This document shows, piece by piece, positions 11,372 through 21,916 of a stretch of DNA of 64,000 bases. Every line of letters starts with the position of its first letter. Positions within the stretch are counted from its first letter, which is position 1. Source of the DNA: Microbacterium sp. nov. GSS16 (GTDB lineage Bacteria; Actinomycetota; Actinomycetes; Actinomycetales; Microbacteriaceae); NCBI RefSeq assembly GCF_028198145.1, contig NZ_CP116338.1, forward strand, positions 2,046,001-2,110,000, read 5' to 3'. The notes below the pieces were generated by a model, which was not told the DNA's origin, made no database searches, and saw only the letters and a list, made by a program, of their open reading frames with translations. A program made the translations under genes and the position numbers.

Positions 11372-12481
11372 GTGGCGGATCACTACGAGGTCCTCGGGGT
11401 GTCGAAGGACGCCTCCCAGGACGAGATCAAGAAGGCCTATCGCAAGCTCGCCAGGCAGCTGCACCCGGACGTGAATCCGGGGGAGGACGCGGCTGAGCGG
11501 TTCAAGCTCGTCACGCACGCCTACGACGTGCTCAGCGACGAGGACTCCCGGCGCCGCTATGACATGGGCGGCGACCAGAACGGCGGATTCGGCGGCGGGT
11601 TCGGCGGATTCGGCGACATCTTCGAGACGTTCTTCGGCTCCGCGGGCGGCGCCCGTTCTGCGCGTCCGCGGTCGCGTCGCGAACGGGGTCAGGATGCGCT
11701 CGTGCGCATCAACCTCGAGCTCGGCGACGTCGTGTTCGGCGTGCACCGGGACATCGAGGTCGACACCGCGGTGCTGTGCGAGACCTGCCACGGCAGCTGC
11801 TGCCAGCCCGGCACGTCTCCGGTCACCTGCGACGTCTGCGGCGGCAGCGGCCACGTGCAGCGTCAGGTGCGCAGCCTGCTCGGCAACGTCGTGACCACCC
11901 AGCCGTGCGGCACCTGCGAGGGCTACGGCACTGTCATCCCCAACCCCTGCGGGTCGTGCGCCGGTCAGGGCCGCGTGCGCTCGCGGCGCACCGTCGCCCT
12001 CGACATCCCGGCCGGCGTCGAGACCGGTCTGCGCCTGCAGCTGCCCGGCTCGGGCGAGGTCGGTCGCGCGGGAGGCCCGAACGGCGACCTGTACGTCGAG
12101 GTCGCCGTTGCGCCGCATCCGGTCTTCAGCCGGGACGGCGACGATCTGCTCGCCACGCTCGAGGTGTCGATGGCGGATGCCATCCTCGGCACCACCACGA
12201 CCATCGAGGGCCTCGACGGCACGGTCGATCTGGAGCTGCGGGCCGGCGTCCAGTCGGGTGACGTGCTCACGATCGACGGCCGGGGCATCACCCCGTTGCG
12301 CGGATCTCAGCGCGGCGACCTGCGCGTGGGCGTGCAGGTTCTCACGCCGACGCGGCTCGACGGGGCGCAGCGCAAGCTCATCGAGGACTTCGCCAAGAAG
12401 ACGAAGGCTCCGGAGCCCAAGCTCGCCCAGTTCCAGCAGGGGTTGTTCTCGAAGCTGCGCGACCGCTTCCGCAGCCACTGA
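11372..12481 (+). CDS. dnaJ: chaperone DnaJ (hrcA-linked, DnaJ2 type)
   Basis: 369 residues, full-length type I: J domain with HPD (LHPDVNPG, about residue 32), a G/F-rich segment (about 65-85), a zinc-binding region with four CXXC modules, and the two C-terminal peptide-binding barrels. It recruits DnaK and stimulates its ATPase. Modules 2-4 fit CXXCXGXG ([24 protein letters not shown]), but module 1 reads CETCHGSC, with Cys in place of the last Gly. I chose the GTG at 11372 because GAAAGG sits 5 nt upstream; an in-frame GTG two codons earlier overlaps that site. Co-transcribed with hrcA under CIRCE control. Confidence 0.96.
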   Translation: MADHYEVLGVSKDASQDEIKKAYRKLARQLHPDVNPGEDAAERFKLVTHAYDVLSDEDSRRRYDMGGDQNGGFGGGFGGFGDIFETFFGSAGGARSARPRSRRERGQDALVRINLELGDVVFGVHRDIEVDTAVLCETCHGSCCQPGTSPVTCDVCGGSGHVQRQVRSLLGNVVTTQPCGTCEGYGTVIPNPCGSCAGQGRVRSRRTVALDIPAGVETGLRLQLPGSGEVGRAGGPNGDLYVEVAVAPHPVFSRDGDDLLATLEVSMADAILGTTTTIEGLDGTVDLELRAGVQSGDVLTIDGRGITPLRGSQRGDLRVGVQVLTPTRLDGAQRKLIEDFAKKTKAPEPKLAQFQQGLFSKLRDRFRSH

Positions 12482-12513
12482 CCGACTTCCGCACCACAGC
12501 CGATCGGAGCCCC

Positions 12514-13242
12514 ATGGCCCTGCACTTCGTCGTACCCGACTGCACCGACGCCACCATCGGAGAACTCGTCCGGCTCACCGGATCAGAGGCGAAGCACGCC
12601 TCGGTGGTGCGCCGGGTGCGCGTCGGCGAGACGGTGACGATCGGCGACGGCAGGGGTGTCTGGCTCGAGGGCGCGGCGGAAGACGTCACCGCATCTCAGG
12701 TGAGTGTGCGAATCACCGGCCGCCGCGTGCAGGACGGACCCGAGACGCGCATCGTGCTCGCGCAGGCGCTCGCGAAGGGCGACCGAGACGAGCTGGCCGT
12801 GCAGGCCGCATGCGAGCTCGGCGTCGACGAGATCGTGCCGTGGCAGGCAGCACGCAGCATCTCACGCTGGGAGGGCCCGAAGGCGGCGAAGGGTCGGGAG
12901 CGCTGGGCGACGATCGTCCGCGAGGCGGCCAAGCAGGCGCACCGGGCCTGGGTCCCCGAGGTGACCGCCGTGCAGTCCACCGCGCAGCTGGCCGAGCGGG
13001 CGGCGGATGCCAGGCTGCTCGTGCTCGACCCGTGGACGCAGACGCCGCTCACCAGCATCCGTCCCGACGGTCGTGACCTCGTGCTCGTGGTCGGGCCGGA
13101 GGGTGGCATCGCGCCCGACGAGCTGGAGCGGCTCGAGGCGGCGGGCGCCGAGCGCGTCCGCCTCGGCGACACGGTGCTGCGCACCTCGACTGCAGGCCCC
13201 GCGGCGATCGCGGTACTCTCGGCCAACCTGGGCCGCTGGTGA
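12514..13242 (+). CDS. rsmE: 16S rRNA (uracil-1498-N3)-methyltransferase RsmE
   Basis: 242 residues, the normal length. An N-terminal PUA-like domain (LTGSEAKHASVVRRVRVGE) precedes a SPOUT-class trefoil-knot methyltransferase domain with GPEGGI and the knot segment RLGDTVLRTSTAG, where SAM binds. RsmE methylates U1498 in the decoding region of 16S rRNA. The start is the ATG at 12514, with GGAGCCCC upstream. It follows dnaJ by 32 bp, as in many actinobacteria, and probably belongs to the same transcript. Confidence 0.95.
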   Translation: MALHFVVPDCTDATIGELVRLTGSEAKHASVVRRVRVGETVTIGDGRGVWLEGAAEDVTASQVSVRITGRRVQDGPETRIVLAQALAKGDRDELAVQAACELGVDEIVPWQAARSISRWEGPKAAKGRERWATIVREAAKQAHRAWVPEVTAVQSTAQLAERAADARLLVLDPWTQTPLTSIRPDGRDLVLVVGPEGGIAPDELERLEAAGAERVRLGDTVLRTSTAGPAAIAVLSANLGRW

Positions 13243-13278
13243 CCCTTCACTTCGTCTCGCCGGCGCTCGCTCGGTGCA

Positions 13279-13340
13279 GGCGACAGACTCAGGGACCCAG
13301 ATGTACGCAGGGATCCAGGGCGACACGCCTAGGGACCCGG
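13279..13340 (+). repeat. two copies of a dispersed GC-rich element, 40 bp apart
   Basis: GGCGACA..C..AGGGACCC occurs at 13279-13300 and 13319-13340. The first copy resembles elements found at 26637, 27433, 27459 and 34896 (core GCTCAGGG followed by CCC). The second copy provides a possible -35 (GCGACA) for the HIT gene promoter. Confidence 0.6.
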
Positions 13341-13341
13341 A

Positions 13342-13347
13342 TAAGCT
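13342..13347 (+). promoter_or_regulatory. -10 box, leaderless HIT gene promoter
   Basis: TAAGCT lies exactly 6 nt before the ATG at 13354. A possible -35, GCGACA, is 16 bp upstream of the box at 13320-13325. No ribosome-binding site is present between box and start, so a leaderless mRNA is likely. Confidence 0.6.
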
Positions 13348-13353
13348 GAAAGC

Positions 13354-13701
13354 ATGAGCGAACCCTCGATCTTCACCCGCATCCTGAACGGGGAGATCCC
13401 CGGCGAGATTCTCGCCGAAACCGACCGCGTGTTCGCGATCCGCGACATCAATCCGCAGGCGCCGCTGCACGCACTCGTGATCCCCAAGACCGAGCAGTAC
13501 CGCGACGTCACCGAACTGGCCGCCGGCGACCCGGGCCTGATGGCCGACATGGTGGCCGTGGCCAAGCAGATCGCCTCCGAGCACGCCAACGGCGAGTACC
13601 GCCTGATCTTCAACAACGGCGCCAGCGCTGCGCAGTCGGTCTTCCACGTCCACGCGCATGTGCTCGGAGACATCGAGGAGGGCAAGCTCGTTGGCTTCTG
13701 A
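13354..13701 (+). CDS. HIT family nucleotide-binding protein
   Basis: 115 residues. It carries the histidine triad motif HVHAH near the C-terminus (FHVHAHVLG) and the N-terminal FTRILNGEIPGEILAE typical of HINT-type proteins. Such proteins are nucleoside phosphoramidases or dinucleotide hydrolases acting on AMP conjugates. The gene sits between rsmE and phoH, a common actinobacterial order. It seems to begin its own transcript (TAAGCT 6 nt before the ATG) and overlaps the phoH start by 11 bp. Confidence 0.93.
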   Translation: MSEPSIFTRILNGEIPGEILAETDRVFAIRDINPQAPLHALVIPKTEQYRDVTELAAGDPGLMADMVAVAKQIASEHANGEYRLIFNNGASAAQSVFHVHAHVLGDIEEGKLVGF

Positions 13702-14812
13702 CGACAGCGCACACAACGACAGCGCACCCCCGCGGTTCCCTGCCCAGCCCGAGAGCACCGAGCGCATCTTCGCCGACGGCATCGCCATGGTGCAGCTGCT
13801 CGGCCCGCAGGATCGGCTGCTGCGGATGCTCGAGAAGCAGCATCCGAATGTGCAGGTGATGGTGCGCGGCAACGAGATCACCCTGGGCGGATCGTCTGAG
13901 GACGTCGCCGCGGCGAAGCGACTCGTCGACGAGCTGATCGAGATGACCCGCTCGGGGCACGATCTCGCGCCGAGCGACGTCGAGCACTCCGCGCGGATCC
14001 TGCGGCGCGACGACGGACCCCGCCCCAGTGAGGTGCTCGGCGAAGCGATCCTGTCGACCCGGGGGCGGGTGATCCGCCCGAAGACACTGGGACAGAAGGA
14101 GTACGTCGACGCGATCGAGCAGAACACCATCGTGTTCGGCATCGGTCCCGCGGGTACGGGCAAGACCTATCTCGCGATGGCGAAGGCAGTGCAGGCCCTG
14201 CAGCGCAAAGAGGTGCAGCGCATCATCCTCACCCGGCCGGCCGTGGAAGCAGGGGAGAGGCTCGGGTTCCTGCCCGGATCGCTGACCGACAAGATCGACC
14301 CCTACCTGCGCCCGCTGTACGATGCGCTCAACGAGATGATGGACCCCGAGGTCGTGCCGCGCCTGATGGCGACCGGCACCATCGAGGTCGCCCCGCTCGC
14401 CTACATGCGAGGTCGCACGCTGAACGACTCGTTCGTCGTACTCGACGAGGCGCAGAACACCACGCCCGAGCAGATGAAGATGTTCCTCACCCGCCTGGGC
14501 TTCGGCACGAAGATGGTCGTCACCGGCGATATCACGCAGATCGACCTGCCACAGGGCGCCTCGGGACTGCGCCTGGTCACCCGGGTGCTCGGCGACATCG
14601 ACGACATCCACTTCTCGCGGCTGACCAGCGACGACGTGGTGCGGCACTCCCTGGTGGGCCGCATCGTCGACGCGTACAGCGAGTACGACGAACAGCGCAC
14701 GGCGGCGCGCGTCGAGCGCGAGCAGGCGCACCAGTTCGCGAACCGTGCGGAGCGTCGCGGCGGAGCACCGCAGAAACCCCGAGACCGCATGCCGAAGCGA
14801 GGCCTGAAGTGA
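13691..14812 (+). CDS. phoH: PhoH-like ATPase
   Basis: 373 residues from the TTG at 13691. A short N-terminal KH-like region precedes the PhoH ATPase domain with Walker A GPAGTGKT (about residues 154-161), Walker B VLDEAQN and GDITQIDLP. The family (YbeZ in E. coli) is associated with ribosome/RNA metabolism and is nearly always next to ybeY, as here. A strong GAGGAGGG ends 7 nt before the TTG, inside the HIT gene, which decides the start; the frame remains open to an ATG at 13658. The 3' end overlaps ybeY by 4 bp (GTGA). Confidence 0.93.
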   Translation: MASDDSAHNDSAPPRFPAQPESTERIFADGIAMVQLLGPQDRLLRMLEKQHPNVQVMVRGNEITLGGSSEDVAAAKRLVDELIEMTRSGHDLAPSDVEHSARILRRDDGPRPSEVLGEAILSTRGRVIRPKTLGQKEYVDAIEQNTIVFGIGPAGTGKTYLAMAKAVQALQRKEVQRIILTRPAVEAGERLGFLPGSLTDKIDPYLRPLYDALNEMMDPEVVPRLMATGTIEVAPLAYMRGRTLNDSFVVLDEAQNTTPEQMKMFLTRLGFGTKMVVTGDITQIDLPQGASGLRLVTRVLGDIDDIHFSRLTSDDVVRHSLVGRIVDAYSEYDEQRTAARVEREQAHQFANRAERRGGAPQKPRDRMPKRGLK

Positions 14813-15267
14813 TCGAGATCAACAACGAGTCGGCCATCGCGGTCGATGAGACCGTGCTGCAGCGGCTCACCGACTTCAACCTCGCGCAGCTGCACGTCAG
14901 CCCCGACGCCGAGGTCGCGATCGTGCTCGTCGACGAGGGCGCCATGGAGTCGCTGCACGTGCAGTGGATGGACGAGCCCGGGCCCACCGACGTGCTGAGC
15001 TTCCCGATGGACGAGCTGCGCCCCGGCAGCCCGGACAACCCGACTGCGCCCGGTCTGCTGGGCGACATCGTGCTCTGCCCGCAGGTCGCCGAGGCGCAGG
15101 CGCAGACCGCCGGTCACTCGCTGATGGACGAGCTGATCCTGCTGACCACGCACGGCCTGCTGCACCTGCTCGGCTTCGACCACGCGGAACCCGACGAGGA
15201 GCGTGAGATGTTCGGGCTGCAGAAGTCGCTGATCGAGGGCTTCGCGCGCGTCGAACGCGGTCGATGA
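14809..15267 (+). CDS. ybeY: endoribonuclease YbeY
   Basis: 152 residues with the conserved zinc-binding [11 protein letters not shown] (three His). YbeY is a single-strand endoribonuclease needed for 16S rRNA 3'-end maturation and ribosome quality control. It starts with a GTG overlapping the phoH stop and ends overlapping the next gene by 4 bp (ATGA), so phoH, ybeY and the CBS gene are translationally linked. phoH-ybeY-CBS-era is a conserved block. Confidence 0.96.
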   Translation: MIEINNESAIAVDETVLQRLTDFNLAQLHVSPDAEVAIVLVDEGAMESLHVQWMDEPGPTDVLSFPMDELRPGSPDNPTAPGLLGDIVLCPQVAEAQAQTAGHSLMDELILLTTHGLLHLLGFDHAEPDEEREMFGLQKSLIEGFARVERGR

Positions 15268-16556
15268 CCCCCGCGATACTCCTCGCAGCCGCGGTGCTGC
15301 TGGTCGCCTTCGGCGGCCTGATGGCCGCCGTCGACGCGGCCTTCTCGGTCAGTTCGAACACCGACCTCGAGAACATGTCGGCCGACGGTCGCAACGCTGA
15401 GGCGCTCGCGCGCATCGCCGCTGATCCTGCGCCGCACGTGAACGCCGTCGCCTTCATGCGCGTGCTCTCGGAGACCACCGCCGCGGTGTTCGTGACCGTG
15501 GCTCTCGACGCCCTGCTGCCGAGCATCTGGTGGGCGATGCTGGCGGCCGCCGTGCTGATGACGGGCATCACGTTCGTGCTCGTCGGATCGAGCCCGCGCT
15601 CGTTCGGCCGACTGCATGCGACCTCGATGCTGCGCACCTGGGCGCCGGTCGTGCGCGGCGTGCGCATCCTGCTCGGACCGCTCGCGCAGGCGCTCGTCTC
15701 GGCGGGCCAGCGGGTGACGCCCGGAACGGGACGCAGCAGCTTCGCCTCTGAGGAGCAGCTGCTCAGCATGGTCGACGAAGCGGCGTCGAACCTGCTCATC
15801 GAAGAGGACGACCGCGATCTGATCCACTCGGTGTTCGACTTCACCGATCAATTCGTGCGCGCTGTGATGGTGCCGCGCACCGAGATGATGACGGTGGGCG
15901 CCGAGGCGACCACCACCGAGGCGATGGAGCTGTTCCTGCGCACCGGAGTCTCGCGCATGCCGGTGGTCGACGACGACGCGGACGACGTCGTCGGTGTTCT
16001 CTACCTGAAGGATCTCGTGCAGTTCGCCTACCGCGACGAGAGCGCGTGGCGCGGGCGGCCCGTGCGGCCGATCGCGCGGCCGGCGGTGTACGTACCCGAG
16101 TCGATGCGCGCCGAGACTCTGCTGCAGCAGATGAAGCGCGACGCCGTGCACGTGTGCATCGTCATCGACGAGCACGGTGGCATCTCGGGGCTGGTGACGC
16201 TCGAGGATCTCATCGAGGAGCTGGTGGGCGAGATCGCCGACGAGTACGACAGGGGACCCGCCGAGGTCGTGGAGCTGGCCGACGGCCGATACCGCGTCAA
16301 CTCGCGTCTCGGCCTCGAAGACGTGGGGGATCTGTTCGGGCTCGAGCTCGAAGATGAGGACGTCGACTCGGTCGGCGGCCTGCTGGCCAAGGAGCTGGGC
16401 CGGATCCCGCAGCCGGGCGCCACCGTGATCGTGCAGGGCCTCGTCCTCACCGGCGGCGCCTCGCGCGGCCGGGGGCGCGGGATCGCCACGGTGTTCGTCG
16501 AGCGGGCGCCGCAGGGCTGGGACGAGGAACGCGAGGGAGGACAGGGCGATGACTGA
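15264..16556 (+). CDS. hemolysin-family CNNM/CBS-domain membrane protein
   Basis: 430 residues. The N-terminal DUF21/CNNM domain (about 1-185) has three to four hydrophobic segments. It is followed by a CBS pair (about 200-330; [10 protein letters not shown], then [14 protein letters not shown]) and a C-terminal CorC_HlyC domain (about 345-425; [20 protein letters not shown]). Proteins of this architecture are linked to magnesium and cobalt transport or efflux; the name hemolysin is historical. Between ybeY and era, its location is standard. The start ATG overlaps the ybeY stop, and the stop overlaps the era start by 8 bp. Confidence 0.92.
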   Translation: MTPAILLAAAVLLVAFGGLMAAVDAAFSVSSNTDLENMSADGRNAEALARIAADPAPHVNAVAFMRVLSETTAAVFVTVALDALLPSIWWAMLAAAVLMTGITFVLVGSSPRSFGRLHATSMLRTWAPVVRGVRILLGPLAQALVSAGQRVTPGTGRSSFASEEQLLSMVDEAASNLLIEEDDRDLIHSVFDFTDQFVRAVMVPRTEMMTVGAEATTTEAMELFLRTGVSRMPVVDDDADDVVGVLYLKDLVQFAYRDESAWRGRPVRPIARPAVYVPESMRAETLLQQMKRDAVHVCIVIDEHGGISGLVTLEDLIEELVGEIADEYDRGPAEVVELADGRYRVNSRLGLEDVGDLFGLELEDEDVDSVGGLLAKELGRIPQPGATVIVQGLVLTGGASRGRGRGIATVFVERAPQGWDEEREGGQGDD

Positions 16557-17559
16557 GCAGAGCGGACAGGCAGGGCAGGCCGGACAGGCAGGGCAGGCAG
16601 GGCAGGCCGGACAGCCAGGGCAGGCCGGACAGGCAGGGCAGGCCGGACAGTCTGGACGACCAGGGTCGGATGAGACCCGCAGCGGATTCGTGACCTTCGT
16701 CGGGCGGCCGAACGTCGGCAAGTCGACGCTGACGAACGCGCTGGTGGGCGAAAAGATCGCGATCACGAGCGAGAAGCCGCAGACCACCCGGCGGGCCATC
16801 CGCGGCATCCTGAACCGTCCTGACGGACAGCTCGTAATCGTCGACACGCCCGGCATCCACAAGCCGCGCACGCTGCTCGGCGAGCGGCTCAACGATCTCG
16901 TCGAGCAGGTGCTCGGCGACGTCGACGTGATCGGCTTCTGCGTCCCCGCCACCGAGAAGATCGGCCCGGGTGACCGCCGCATCGCCGCATCGCTCGACGG
17001 CTATCCGCGTGCGAAGAAGGTCGCGATCGTGACCAAGACCGACGCCGCCGACCGCGACGACATCGTCGAACGACTCATGGAGGTCGACTCGCTGCGCGAG
17101 GACTGGGCCGCCGTCATCCCGCTCTCGGCGCTCACTCGCGAGCAGCTCGACGTGCTGGCGGACGAGATGCTGCAGCTGATGCCCCTCGGCCCGCGCCTGT
17201 ACGAGGACGGCATCGTCACCGACGAGTCGGACGAGGACCGCATCGCCGAGATCATCCGCGAGGCGTCCCTCGAGGGGGTGCGCGACGAGCTGCCGCACTC
17301 GATCGCGGTCGTCGTCGACGATGTCGCGCCCCGGGAAGACAGCGATCTCACCGACGTGTACGCGTCGATCGTCGTGGAGCGCGACAGCCAGAAGGCGATC
17401 ATCATCGGCCGCAAGGGTGCGCGGCTGCGCGACGTCGGCGCGGTGGCCCGCGAGGGGATCGAGGAGCTGCTCGGAACGCGCGTGTTCCTGAAGCTGCACG
17501 TGAAGGTCGCCAAGGAGTGGCAGCGCGATCCGAAGCAGCTCGGACGACTCGGGTTCTGA
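16549..17559 (+). CDS. era: GTPase Era with a Gly-Gln-Ala repeat tail
   Basis: 336 residues. The G domain shows GRPNVGKST (G1), DTPGIH (G3) and TKTD (G4), with the C-terminal KH domain (VERDSQKAIIIGRKGARLRDVG). Era binds the 3' end of 16S rRNA and assists 30S assembly, matching its neighbours ybeY and phoH. Unusual is the N-terminus: residues 6-35 are ten tandem GQA-type triplets (GQA five times, GQP, GQA three times, GQS), about 35 residues more than ordinary Era. The ATG at 16549 has a GGAGGACAGG site; the only later in-frame start (GTG at 16690) would cut off the residues just before the G1 motif, so the tail is probably translated. Confidence 0.95.
   Translation: MTEQSGQAGQAGQAGQAGQAGQPGQAGQAGQAGQSGRPGSDETRSGFVTFVGRPNVGKSTLTNALVGEKIAITSEKPQTTRRAIRGILNRPDGQLVIVDTPGIHKPRTLLGERLNDLVEQVLGDVDVIGFCVPATEKIGPGDRRIAASLDGYPRAKKVAIVTKTDAADRDDIVERLMEVDSLREDWAAVIPLSALTREQLDVLADEMLQLMPLGPRLYEDGIVTDESDEDRIAEIIREASLEGVRDELPHSIAVVVDDVAPREDSDLTDVYASIVVERDSQKAIIIGRKGARLRDVGAVAREGIEELLGTRVFLKLHVKVAKEWQRDPKQLGRLGF
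16564..16653 (+). repeat. 9-bp tandem repeat (10 units) in era
   Basis: Ten 9-bp units, each one GQA-like triplet, built from GGACAGGCA and GGGCAGGCC variants. The units are nearly identical at the DNA level, pointing to recent slippage expansion rather than selection for the amino acids alone. Confidence 0.9.
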
Positions 17560-17560
17560 G

Positions 17561-18508
17561 ATGGCCGAGCACTGGGTCGCCCGCAAATGGGGCTCGCCGG
17601 ACGGGTGGCGTCTCGAACAGTACGAGGTGGCTGCACCGGATGCCGGTGAGGTGACGATCCGCGTGCACGCCGCCGGGGTGAATCCGGCCGACGCCAAGCA
17701 CGTCGCATCCGCCAGGACAGGTGTGGAGCTGCCAGTGCCGATCGGCTACGAGGTCTCCGGCGTCGTGACGGCGGTCGGCCCCGGCACCGAGATCGTGTCC
17801 GGTCCTGTCGCCGTCGGCGACGAGGTGATCGCATTCCGCATTCACGGCGGCTACGCGACCGAGGTGACCGTGCCCGCGCAGAAGGTGCTGCGAAAGCCCG
17901 CGACGCTCACCCACTCCGAGGCGGCGAATCTGCTGCTCGCCGGCAGTACGGCGTCCGCCATGCTGCACGCGGTCGACGCGCAGCCCGGCGAGACCCTTCT
18001 GCTGCACGCCGCGTCGGGAGCGGTCGGGGTGAGCGTTCTGCAGCAGGCGGCGCAGCGCGGCATCCGGATCATCGGCACCGCCGGCCGAGCGCGCCTCGAA
18101 GAGGTGCGCCGCTTCGGCGGCATCCCGATCGAGTACGGTGACGGCCTGCTGTCGCGCATCCGCGCCGCCATGGCGGATGCCGGGATCAGCGCTCTCGATG
18201 CGGCGCTCGACGCCGCCGGCACGGCCGAGGCGACGCAGACGTCTCTCGCGCTCGTACCCGATCGCCAGCGGATCGTCACGATCGTCGACCCGCGTGCCGC
18301 TGCCGAGCACGGCTTCCTGATGAGCGCCGGCTCGGATCCCGAGACTGCACGGTACCGCGATGCGGTGCGCATCGGCCTCGTCGAGGCGGCCGAGAGGGGC
18401 GATCTCGACGTGCCCGTCTCGCGGGAGTTTCCGCTCGATCAGGCGCCGCAGGCGCTCGCTTTCCTGGCCGACGGGCATCCGGGCGGAAAGCTGGCGCTGA
18501 TCCCCTGA
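17561..18508 (+). CDS. NADP-dependent quinone-type oxidoreductase (MDR superfamily)
   Basis: 315 residues, medium-chain dehydrogenase/reductase without the structural-zinc cysteines, as in quinone oxidoreductases. The N-terminal GroES-like fold includes GVNPADAK and GYEVSGVVTAVGPG. The Rossmann part has LLHAASGAVGVSVLQQA, and the C-terminus ends with GKLAL. The hydride acceptor is unknown; reduction of quinones, enones or aldehydes is plausible. The ATG lies 1 bp after the era stop, so it is probably the last gene of that transcript. No ribosome site is obvious, which is consistent with coupling. Confidence 0.88.
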   Translation: MAEHWVARKWGSPDGWRLEQYEVAAPDAGEVTIRVHAAGVNPADAKHVASARTGVELPVPIGYEVSGVVTAVGPGTEIVSGPVAVGDEVIAFRIHGGYATEVTVPAQKVLRKPATLTHSEAANLLLAGSTASAMLHAVDAQPGETLLLHAASGAVGVSVLQQAAQRGIRIIGTAGRARLEEVRRFGGIPIEYGDGLLSRIRAAMADAGISALDAALDAAGTAEATQTSLALVPDRQRIVTIVDPRAAAEHGFLMSAGSDPETARYRDAVRIGLVEAAERGDLDVPVSREFPLDQAPQALAFLADGHPGGKLALIP

Positions 18509-18545
18509 ATCGCGTCGCGGGTGAGCATCCTGCCAAGCGGGGTGT

Positions 18546-18551
18546 TAGCAT
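18546..18551 (+). promoter_or_regulatory. -10 box of the leuA leader transcript
   Basis: TAGCAT, exactly 6 nt before the leader-peptide ATG at 18558, so the leader transcript would start at that ATG and be leaderless. Confidence 0.6.
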
Positions 18552-18557
18552 CGATGC

Positions 18558-18605
18558 ATGCCTCTGGGCGGTCTGCTTCTTCTTAGCTGCCGCGGCGAGT
18601 CCTGA
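18558..18605 (+). CDS. leucine-rich leader peptide of leuA
   Basis: A 15-codon ORF, MPLGGLLLLSCRGES, with five Leu codons, four of them consecutive (CTG CTT CTT CTT). CTT is rare in this high-GC genome, so translation should be sensitive to charged tRNA-Leu. The ORF lies 73 nt before leuA and its 3' end enters the left arm of a hairpin (18589-18629). Leader-peptide attenuation of leuA is known in actinobacteria; the codons, hairpin and position here fit that model. A -10 box 6 nt before the ATG suggests it is translated from the very 5' end. Confidence 0.82.
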   Translation: MPLGGLLLLSCRGES

Positions 18606-18629
18606 CAATCGGGCCTTCCTCGTCGCGGC
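18589..18629 (+). promoter_or_regulatory. attenuator hairpin upstream of leuA
   Basis: GCCGCGGCGAG (18589-18599) pairs with CTCGTCGCGGC (18619-18629) over 11 positions with one G-T wobble and a 19-nt loop. The leader peptide stop codon (18603-18605) is in the loop and the last leader codons form the left arm. A ribosome stalled at the Leu codons (to about 18584) would leave the left arm partly free; one reaching the stop would cover it. The alternative structure is not resolved by eye. Confidence 0.7.
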
Positions 18630-18645
18630 GCTTGTGTTGGCCTGA

Positions 18646-20433
<1,788 letters not shown>

Positions 20434-20437
20434 GCGC

Positions 20438-20475
20438 GGATGATCCCGATCACGGCTTGATGATCGGGATCATCC
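20438..20475. terminator. perfect 15-bp hairpin between convergent leuA and the TRIC gene
   Basis: GGATGATCCCGATCA (20438-20452) is perfectly repeated inverted at 20461-20475 with an 8-nt loop. There is no T-tract on either side, common for actinobacterial terminators. It starts 4 bp after the leuA stop and overlaps the last codons of the convergent gene, so it could end both transcripts. Confidence 0.7.
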
Positions 20476-21136
20476 CCGTCTCGGTGGCCACCTTTCGGCG
20501 GTACAGACGCCGCTGCTCGGGCAGCGACACGTCGAAGACCACCGCGAGCACCCGGATGACGGCAGTGACGACGATGCCGATCACGGCCGCGACGGTGATC
20601 GAGACGTCGAAGGCATGCAGGATCACGATGGCCGTGCAGCCCGCGCCGGCCGCCACCGCGTAGAGCGAGCCGACGTGCATGATCGCGACCGGCAGCCCCA
20701 TGAGCACGTCGCGAAGCACACCGCCGCCGACCGCGGCGCACACGCCGATGAACACGGCGGGCACGGGCGGGATGCCGAACGCGATCGCCTTGCTGACCCC
20801 GAACGCGCCGAACATGCCGATCACGGCGGCGTCGAGCACCACGATGAACGTGTTGATCCGGTTGAAGACGCCGGCGAGAAGCATCCCGAACAGCGCTGCA
20901 CCGGCCGCGGTGATGAGATACCAGTCGTTCTGCAGGGTGGCGGGTGGCTGGCCGATCAGCAGATCGCGGATGAGGCCGCCGCCCATGCCGATCATGATGC
21001 CGATGATCGCCACGCCGAGCCAGTCCAGGCGGCGCTGACCCTGGAAGCCCGAGGCGAACATCGCTCCCTGGATGCCGCCAAGGCCGACGCCGAGCAGATC
21101 CGCCCAGAGCGGGATGGTGAAGAGCGGTTCGGTCAC
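20450..21136 (-). CDS. TRIC-type cation channel family protein (UPF0126)
   Basis: 228 residues with about seven hydrophobic segments in two homologous halves. Each half carries the glycine-rich motif of this family ([11 protein letters not shown] in the first, [11 protein letters not shown] in the second). Bacterial relatives form trimeric intracellular-cation-type K+ channels; the physiological role is not established. The start is the GTG at 21136, with a -10-like GAGAAT exactly 6 nt upstream; the longer frame to 21214 would run into recO. The last codons form one arm of the shared hairpin with leuA. Confidence 0.87.
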   Translation of the reverse strand: MTEPLFTIPLWADLLGVGLGGIQGAMFASGFQGQRRLDWLGVAIIGIMIGMGGGLIRDLLIGQPPATLQNDWYLITAAGAALFGMLLAGVFNRINTFIVVLDAAVIGMFGAFGVSKAIAFGIPPVPAVFIGVCAAVGGGVLRDVLMGLPVAIMHVGSLYAVAAGAGCTAIVILHAFDVSITVAAVIGIVVTAVIRVLAVVFDVSLPEQRRLYRRKVATETGMIPIIKP

Positions 21137-21142
21137 CCGTCC

Positions 21143-21148
21143 ATTCTC
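21143..21148 (-). promoter_or_regulatory. -10 box, leaderless TRIC gene promoter
   Basis: GAGAAT on the minus strand, 6 nt before the GTG at 21136. It lies only 12 bp from the oppositely oriented recO -10 box, so the two promoters must share or block each other's -35 regions. Confidence 0.45.
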
Positions 21149-21160
21149 TCGCGCGCGGGA

Positions 21161-21166
21161 GATAAT
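21161..21166 (+). promoter_or_regulatory. -10 box, leaderless recO promoter
   Basis: GATAAT, 6 nt before the recO ATG at 21173. Its -35 position (about 21138-21143) overlaps the divergent TRIC promoter. Confidence 0.55.
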
Positions 21167-21172
21167 CGATGG

Positions 21173-21916
21173 ATGCCCACCTACCGAGACGAAGCGGTGA
21201 TCCTGCGCACCCACAAGCTGGGTGAAGCCGATCGCATCGTCACGATGCTGTCGCGGCGCAACGGCAAGATCCGGGCCGTCGCCAAGGGCGTGCGGCGCAC
21301 ATCGTCGAAGTTCGGCTCGCGACTCGAGCCGTTCATGGTCGCCGACGTGCAGATGTACAAGGGCCGCTCACTCGACATCGTGCAGCAGGCCGACTCGCTC
21401 GGTGCCTACGGCGCCGACATCGCCGTCGACTACGAGCGCTTCACGGCGGCCAGTGCCATGGTCGAGACCGCCGATCGGCTCAACGAGGCCGAGGCGACCG
21501 CCGAGCAGTACCTGCTGCTCGTGGGCGGGCTGCGCTCTCTCTCCCGCGGCGAGCATGCCGCCCGAAGCATCCTCGATTCTTACCTGCTTCGTGTCATGGC
21601 GCTTTCGGGGTGGGCGCCGGCCCTCGACGACTGCGCCCGGTGCGGAGCACCTGGGCCGCACCGCCATTTCGGTGCACAGCTGGGCGGGTCGGTGTGCGAC
21701 GCGTGCGCCCCTGCGGGCAGCCCGCGGATCTCGTCGTCTTCACTGTCGCTGCTGCGGGCGCTGATGGGCGGCGACTGGACGATGGTGGATGCCGCATCAC
21801 CGCCGGACATGGCGGCGGCCTCCGGCACGATCGCGGCCTACGCCCAATGGCATCTCGAGCGCGGCATCCGCTCGCTCGAGCACGTCACGAATCCGTCGAG
21901 CATGGGAGCCCTGTGA
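21173..21916 (+). CDS. recO: DNA repair protein RecO
   Basis: 247 residues. It has an N-terminal OB fold ([39 protein letters not shown]) and a C-terminal helical domain with a four-cysteine zinc site (CARCG, then CDAC about 23 residues later). RecO loads RecA on SSB-coated DNA with RecR and anneals strands. The ATG at 21173 is chosen because a -10 box stands exactly 6 nt before it. It overlaps uppS by 4 bp, the usual actinobacterial recO-uppS pair. Confidence 0.95.
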   Translation: MPTYRDEAVILRTHKLGEADRIVTMLSRRNGKIRAVAKGVRRTSSKFGSRLEPFMVADVQMYKGRSLDIVQQADSLGAYGADIAVDYERFTAASAMVETADRLNEAEATAEQYLLLVGGLRSLSRGEHAARSILDSYLLRVMALSGWAPALDDCARCGAPGPHRHFGAQLGGSVCDACAPAGSPRISSSSLSLLRALMGGDWTMVDAASPPDMAAASGTIAAYAQWHLERGIRSLEHVTNPSSMGAL

